From contig JAHZEL010000008.1 in assembly GCA_019421865.1 (NCBI GenBank), forward strand, positions 62,001 to 126,000: 64,000 nucleotides of DNA, written 5' to 3'. Positions 59,994 through 64,000 of the stretch are shown here, one piece after another. Each line of letters opens with the position of its first letter. The first letter of the stretch is position 1. This stretch comes from Desulfovibrionaceae bacterium (GTDB lineage Bacteria > Desulfobacterota > Desulfovibrionia > Desulfovibrionales > Desulfovibrionaceae). The translations under genes and the position numbers were made by a program. A model generated the notes under the pieces. The model was given only the letters and a program-made list of their open reading frames with translations. It searched no databases and had not been told where the DNA came from.

Positions 59994-61505
59994 ATGCGCA
60001 TCAGCTCCGCCCAGCTCTGCGACGAGCTTCGCAAAAAGAACCGCAATATTCAAACCGACTCCCGTCTCGTCGCCGAAGGCGATGTCTTCGTGGCCCTTCC
60101 TCCCGCCGTTCCGGGAGACCGCAGCAAGACCGCAAGCCATATCCGCATGGCGCTGGAGAAAGGAGCATGGGCCGTGGTGGCCCCGGCGCGCACGCTGGAA
60201 CGCATGAAGATCGACATGCGCGCCGACCGTGCGCACGCCTGGCTTCCTGCGGACGACACGCGCGCCGCTCTCGGCCCCCTGGCCGCCGCCCGCTTCGGCA
60301 CCGAAGATTCCGACATGCCCGTCATCGCCGTGACCGGCACCAACGGCAAGACCACCTGCGCCTATCTGCTGGAGCATCTGTACCGCTCCCGCAACATTCC
60401 CGTGGGCGTCATGGGAACCATAAGCTACCGCTGGCTCGGCCACTCGGAAGATGCGCCCCTCACCACGCCGGGCTGCCTCACCCTGCACCGCTCGCTGGCC
60501 GCCATGCGCGAGGCCGGAGCCAGGGCCGCCATCATGGAGGTCTCTTCCCACGCCATCGATCAGAAGCGCATTGCGGGCATCAACTTCAGCGCCACGGCCT
60601 TCACCAATCTCACGCAGGATCATCTCGACTACCACGGCACCATGGAAAACTATTTTCAGGCCAAGCGCGGCCTCTTTGCCGACGCGCCCCTGAAAGACAA
60701 GGTCATGGTCATCAACAACGATGATCCCTACGGTCACCGCCTGCTCGAAGAATTTCCGCAGGCGCTCGGCACCGGTCTGCGCAATCCGCTCGCCGGACGC
60801 CCCTTCCTGCTCGTGGACGTGCGCCGTGCCGACACCGAAGGCCTCGGCCTGCACTTCATCTGGCAGAAGAACAAAGAAGAGCGTCTGGAATGGGATCTGC
60901 ACAGCCCGCTCATCGGCCTGCACAATGCCAGCAATCTTGCCACCGTGTGCGGCATCGCCCTTTCGATGGGCTTTTCCATCGACGACCTCGCCTGCCTTGA
61001 AACCTTCATGGGCGTGCCGGGCCGTCTGGAACGCATTCCCGTTCCCGCGGACAAGCCCTGGCTGCCCGGCGCGGGCACCGGCATCTTCGTGGACTACGCC
61101 CACACGCCGGACGCGCTGACCAACGTGCTCAAGACTCTCGCCCACGCCAGGTTCAACCGTATCGTCACGGTGTTCGGCTGCGGCGGCGACAGAGACCGCA
61201 CCAAGCGCCCGCTCATGGGCCGGGCCGTGGCCGAGCTTTCCGACATCGCCGTGGTCACCTCGGACAACCCGCGCACGGAAGACCCCGAGCTCATCATCGA
61301 CGACGTGATGCCCGGTCTTGAAGGCGCAAAGGAAGTCTACCGCGAAAGCGACCGCCGCAAGGCTCTGGAACTGGCCGTCAGCCTGCTTCGGCCCGGCGAC
61401 GCCCTGCTCGTGGCGGGCAAGGGACATGAAAACTATCAGATCATCGGAACGACGAAACATCATTTCAGTGATCAGGAAATACTCAGGGAGCTTGTCTCGT
61501 GCTGA
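59994..61505 (+). CDS. murE: UDP-N-acetylmuramoyl-tripeptide synthase MurE
   Basis: A 503-residue ATP-dependent ligase. VTGTNGKTTCAYLLEHL (about residue 115), TTPGCLTLHRSLAAM, EVSSHAIDQKRI, NLTQDHLDYHGTMENYF, VDYAHTPDALTNVL, FGCGGDRDRTKRPLMG, and DNPRTEDP near residue 424. The DNPR signature marks the enzyme that adds meso-diaminopimelate, not lysine. It forms UDP-MurNAc-tripeptide. Its end overlaps the murF start. Confidence 0.96.
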   Translation: MRISSAQLCDELRKKNRNIQTDSRLVAEGDVFVALPPAVPGDRSKTASHIRMALEKGAWAVVAPARTLERMKIDMRADRAHAWLPADDTRAALGPLAAARFGTEDSDMPVIAVTGTNGKTTCAYLLEHLYRSRNIPVGVMGTISYRWLGHSEDAPLTTPGCLTLHRSLAAMREAGARAAIMEVSSHAIDQKRIAGINFSATAFTNLTQDHLDYHGTMENYFQAKRGLFADAPLKDKVMVINNDDPYGHRLLEEFPQALGTGLRNPLAGRPFLLVDVRRADTEGLGLHFIWQKNKEERLEWDLHSPLIGLHNASNLATVCGIALSMGFSIDDLACLETFMGVPGRLERIPVPADKPWLPGAGTGIFVDYAHTPDALTNVLKTLAHARFNRIVTVFGCGGDRDRTKRPLMGRAVAELSDIAVVTSDNPRTEDPELIIDDVMPGLEGAKEVYRESDRRKALELAVSLLRPGDALLVAGKGHENYQIIGTTKHHFSDQEILRELVSC

Positions 61506-62899
61506 TGACTCTCGATCAGGCCGCCCGGGCCGCCCGGGCCGAAGTGCTCTATTCTGAAGGCGTCGAACTTCGCGGCGCCGCTTCCGACAACCGTCAGGTG
61601 AAGGCCGGAGATCTTTTTGTCGCCATAGCCGGAGAACGTGTCGACGGTCATGACTTTGCCGAAGCCGCCGTCAAGGCCGGAGCGGCGGCCGTGCTCGCCG
61701 AACGCGATCCCTTCGGCGGCCGCCCCGTGGCTCCCGTGCTCGTGGCGGAAAACGCCGTGGCCGCGCTCGGACGCATCGCCCATGCATGGCGCGAAGGCTT
61801 TTCCGGCCGCGTGGCGGGCATTACCGGCACGGCGGGCAAGACGACCACCAAGGAGCTGCTGGCCCACATTCTCTCGCAGCACGGCAAGACGGCGAAAAAC
61901 CGCCTGAACCTCAACTCTCAGATCGGCATGCCCATCGCCATGATGTCCGCCGACGGCGACGAAGCGTTCTGGGTCATGGAGGCAGGCATCAGCCACCCGA
62001 ACGACATGGACGAACTCGGGCCTATTCTGGCGCCCGATCTTGCCATCATTCTTAATGTAGGCACCGGGCATACGCTGGGACTCGGAGGCAAGGGCACGGC
62101 CTACTACAAGTCCCGCCTGCTCGCCCACATAAAGAAGGGCGGCGAAGCCCTCGTGAGCGCGGACTACGAAGATCTCGTGCGCGAGGCCCGCGCGCTCCGT
62201 CCCGACGCGCTGTTCTTTTCCGTGCAGGGCCGTCCCGTGCCCTACCGGGCCAGCTACCTCGGGCTTGACGAAAACGGACGGGGGAACTACCGTCTGTGGC
62301 TCGACGGCGAGGAACTCGACGTAAACTGCGCGCTCTCCGGCCCCTATGCCGCGGAAAACATCATTGCCGCCGCAGCGGCCGCGCGTCGTTTCGGACTCTC
62401 CTGCGAGGAGATCAGAAAAGGCGTGGAAAGCGCGCCCTTCCCTGCCCAGCGCTTTGCCAGACAGGAACTGCCCGGCTGGACGCTCATCGACGACACCTAC
62501 AACGCCAATCCCCTTTCCGCAGGACGCATGATAGAAGCCGCGGCGGAACTTGCCCGCGGCAAAGACCTTGTCTGCGTCATGGGAGCCATGGGGGAACTCG
62601 GCGACGTGGCCGCCGAAGAGCACAGAAAGCTCGGACACACGCTGGCAAAATCCGGCTGCAAGGCCGTGTTCTGGACGGGAGATCATGCCGACGACGTCAA
62701 AGAAGGGCTTCAGGAAGCCCGTTTTGCCGGTTTCCTTGCCGTTCTCTCCGCGCCGGAGGACTTCATCCCCGCGCTGGAAACCTGGGAACAAAGCCGCGAA
62801 CACGGCCGGAACGCGCTCGTGCTCTTCAAGGGCTCGCGCGCCAACCGCATGGAACGCCTCGTCAACCTTTTCACGGAACGGAAACAGCATGCTCTATAA
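61499..62899 (+). CDS. murF: UDP-N-acetylmuramoyl-tripeptide-D-alanyl-D-alanine ligase MurF
   Basis: A 466-residue enzyme. GTG 61499 has GGGAG eight bases upstream and is preferred over ATG 61505, which overlaps the murE stop as TGATG. GITGTAGKTTTKELLAHIL (P-loop, about residue 107), NLNSQIGMPIAMM, MEAGISHPNDMDEL, and DTYNANPLSAGRMIEAA are typical. It adds D-Ala-D-Ala to the tripeptide precursor. Overlaps both neighbours. Confidence 0.96.
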   Translation: MLMTLDQAARAARAEVLYSEGVELRGAASDNRQVKAGDLFVAIAGERVDGHDFAEAAVKAGAAAVLAERDPFGGRPVAPVLVAENAVAALGRIAHAWREGFSGRVAGITGTAGKTTTKELLAHILSQHGKTAKNRLNLNSQIGMPIAMMSADGDEAFWVMEAGISHPNDMDELGPILAPDLAIILNVGTGHTLGLGGKGTAYYKSRLLAHIKKGGEALVSADYEDLVREARALRPDALFFSVQGRPVPYRASYLGLDENGRGNYRLWLDGEELDVNCALSGPYAAENIIAAAAAARRFGLSCEEIRKGVESAPFPAQRFARQELPGWTLIDDTYNANPLSAGRMIEAAAELARGKDLVCVMGAMGELGDVAAEEHRKLGHTLAKSGCKAVFWTGDHADDVKEGLQEARFAGFLAVLSAPEDFIPALETWEQSREHGRNALVLFKGSRANRMERLVNLFTERKQHAL

Positions 62900-63971
62900 C
62901 CTTCTCGTCCCCTTCAGTCAGGATGTTTCCCTGCTGAACGTCTTCCGCTACATCACCTTCCGTTCCGCCGGAGCGCTCATCTGCGCGCTGCTGTTCACCA
63001 TTCTCACCGGCCCGTGGTTTCTGAAGAAGCTTACCGCCCTCAAGGTGGGACAGCCCATTCTTTCCTATGTGCCCGAACATCAGGCCAAGGCGGGCACGCC
63101 CACCATGGGCGGTCTGCTCATCATGGCGGGCGCCATCTCCGCCACCCTGCTCTGGGCCGACCTGTCCAACGTGTACATCTGGCTCACCATGCTGGTGTTC
63201 GTGGGCTTCGGCGTGGTAGGCTTCGTGGACGACTACACCAAGATCCGCCATCATGAGAACAAGGGCCTTTCGCCCCGCGCCAAAATGCTCGGACTCATCG
63301 CCGTGTCCGTGGTGGCCATCAGCCTGCTGCTTCTCGAACCTGCCTACTCCAGCAAGCTGTCCGTGCCCTTCTTCAAGCAGTTCATGCCCGACCTCGGCGT
63401 ATTCTACGTGGTCTTCGCCGTGGTGGTGATGATCGCCTCCTCCAACGCCGTGAACCTCACCGACGGGCTGGATGGTCTGGCCATTCTGCCCGCGGTCATG
63501 TGCTTCATGGTCTATGCCATCTTCATCTACGTGGCCGGCCATGCGAACTTCGCCCAGTACCTGCAGGTTCCCGCCGTGCCCGGCGTGGGCGAGGTGACGG
63601 TGTTCTGCTGCGCGCTCATGGGCGCGGGCCTCGGCTTTCTGTGGTTCAACTGCTTTCCCGCCCAGGTCTTCATGGGCGACGTGGGTTCCCTCAGCCTCGG
63701 CGGCGTGCTGGGCTTTCTGGCCGTGCTCTGCAAGCAGGAACTCATGCTCGTGGTGGCCGGCGGCGTGTTCGTCATGGAAACCGTGTCCGTCATCATGCAG
63801 GTGGGCTTCTTCAAGGCCACGCACGGCAGACGTCTGTTCCGCATGACGCCTCTGCATCACCATTTCCAGAAGGGAAATCATCCGCTGCCGGAATCCAAAA
63901 TCATCGTCCGGTTCTGGATCATTTCCGTGCTTCTTGCCATCATCTCTCTTTCGGTTCTCAAACTGCGCTGA
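62889..63971 (+). CDS. mraY: Phospho-N-acetylmuramoyl-pentapeptide transferase MraY
   Basis: A 360-residue integral membrane enzyme with about ten helices. GTPTMGGLLIMAG, GFVDDYTKIRHHENKGLSPRAKM, NAVNLTDGLDGLAI with the catalytic Asp pairs, FMGDVGSLSLGGVLGF, and LFRMTPLHHHFQ near the C-terminus are all present. It makes lipid I from UDP-MurNAc-pentapeptide and undecaprenyl phosphate. The ATG overlaps the murF stop by 11 bases. Confidence 0.97.
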   Translation: MLYNLLVPFSQDVSLLNVFRYITFRSAGALICALLFTILTGPWFLKKLTALKVGQPILSYVPEHQAKAGTPTMGGLLIMAGAISATLLWADLSNVYIWLTMLVFVGFGVVGFVDDYTKIRHHENKGLSPRAKMLGLIAVSVVAISLLLLEPAYSSKLSVPFFKQFMPDLGVFYVVFAVVVMIASSNAVNLTDGLDGLAILPAVMCFMVYAIFIYVAGHANFAQYLQVPAVPGVGEVTVFCCALMGAGLGFLWFNCFPAQVFMGDVGSLSLGGVLGFLAVLCKQELMLVVAGGVFVMETVSVIMQVGFFKATHGRRLFRMTPLHHHFQKGNHPLPESKIIVRFWIISVLLAIISLSVLKLR

Positions 63972-63982
63972 GGAAAAACATC

Positions 63983-64000
63983 ATGAGTCCCCTCCTTCTT
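63983..64000 (+). CDS. Start of probable murD (partial)
   Basis: ATG at 63983, with GAGGAAA upstream, 11 bases after the mraY stop. Only MSPLLL can be read. The position after mraY in a dcw cluster makes murD the expected gene; the sequence alone cannot prove it. Confidence 0.5.

Overview
The window is a GC-rich bacterial chromosome segment with tightly packed genes. The gene content suggests a Gram-negative anaerobe of the Desulfovibrionaceae type (Bilophila/Desulfovibrio/Mailhella-like). The signs are an outer-membrane lipid system (mlaC/mlaA), a rubredoxin-tailed rubrerythrin, two TAXI-type TRAP transporters with fused permeases, a quinone- or cytochrome-linked D-lactate dehydrogenase-like flavoprotein, TauE/SafE-type anion permeases and a hydrogenase maturation protease. 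The taxonomic placement is inference; no rRNA gene is present. No insertion sequence, prophage or CRISPR array was found, and most of the window reads as core chromosome.

Layout: 1-1.5 kb holds the end of mlaC, then mlaA and gpt. A tRNA-Leu(CAG) at 1.9 kb is followed by a compact cassette of two alpha/beta-hydrolase esterases and an ATP-grasp ligase (2.2-5.0 kb), a flavin reductase with a four-Cys motif, and a membrane metallophosphoesterase. From 7.3 to 11.3 kb on the minus strand an oligopeptide-type binding protein precedes a bifunctional (p)ppGpp synthetase/hydrolase. A SWIM-SNF2 helicase and a Sir2 deacylase follow on the plus strand. At 16-20.5 kb an ArsR-type regulator with a palindromic operator diverges from TAXI-TRAP system 1, which ends in a translationally coupled zinc-ribbon membrane protein. 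At 21-26 kb the minus strand carries an exported redox operon (two CxxC proteins and a large anchored protein), a cyclophilin, an asparaginase and a YigZ-family protein. Rubrerythrin and a tandem pair of TauE/SafE permeases with duplicated promoters follow at 26-28.6 kb.

From 28.7 to 44.9 kb lie nadC-nadA-nadB (NAD de novo synthesis), mgtE, an orphan hydrogenase maturation protease, argG-argH with a small coupled protein, TAXI-TRAP system 2, a large FAD/Fe-S D-2-hydroxyacid dehydrogenase and tRNA-Lys(CTT). From 45 to 54 kb are a DsbD-family reductase, an acidic small protein, a D-2-hydroxyacid dehydrogenase, a DUF815-type ATPase, a small lipoprotein and a dynamin-like GTPase. Pyruvate kinase and the start of the division/cell-wall (dcw) cluster close the window: mraZ, rsmH, ftsL, ftsI, murE, murF, mraY and the first codons of a probable murD, mostly with overlapping start and stop codons.

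Recurring promoter-like elements have a TTGACA- or TTTACA-type -35 and a 17-nt spacer. The most notable regulatory structures are a triple 10-bp MraZ-type repeat abutting the mraZ start, an ArsR-type palindrome over the arsR -10 box, and a 27-nt promoter repeat in front of both TauE/SafE genes. The best candidates for undescribed biology are the esterase/esterase/ATP-grasp cassette, the two-CxxC-protein operon, and the TRAP-coupled zinc-ribbon protein.
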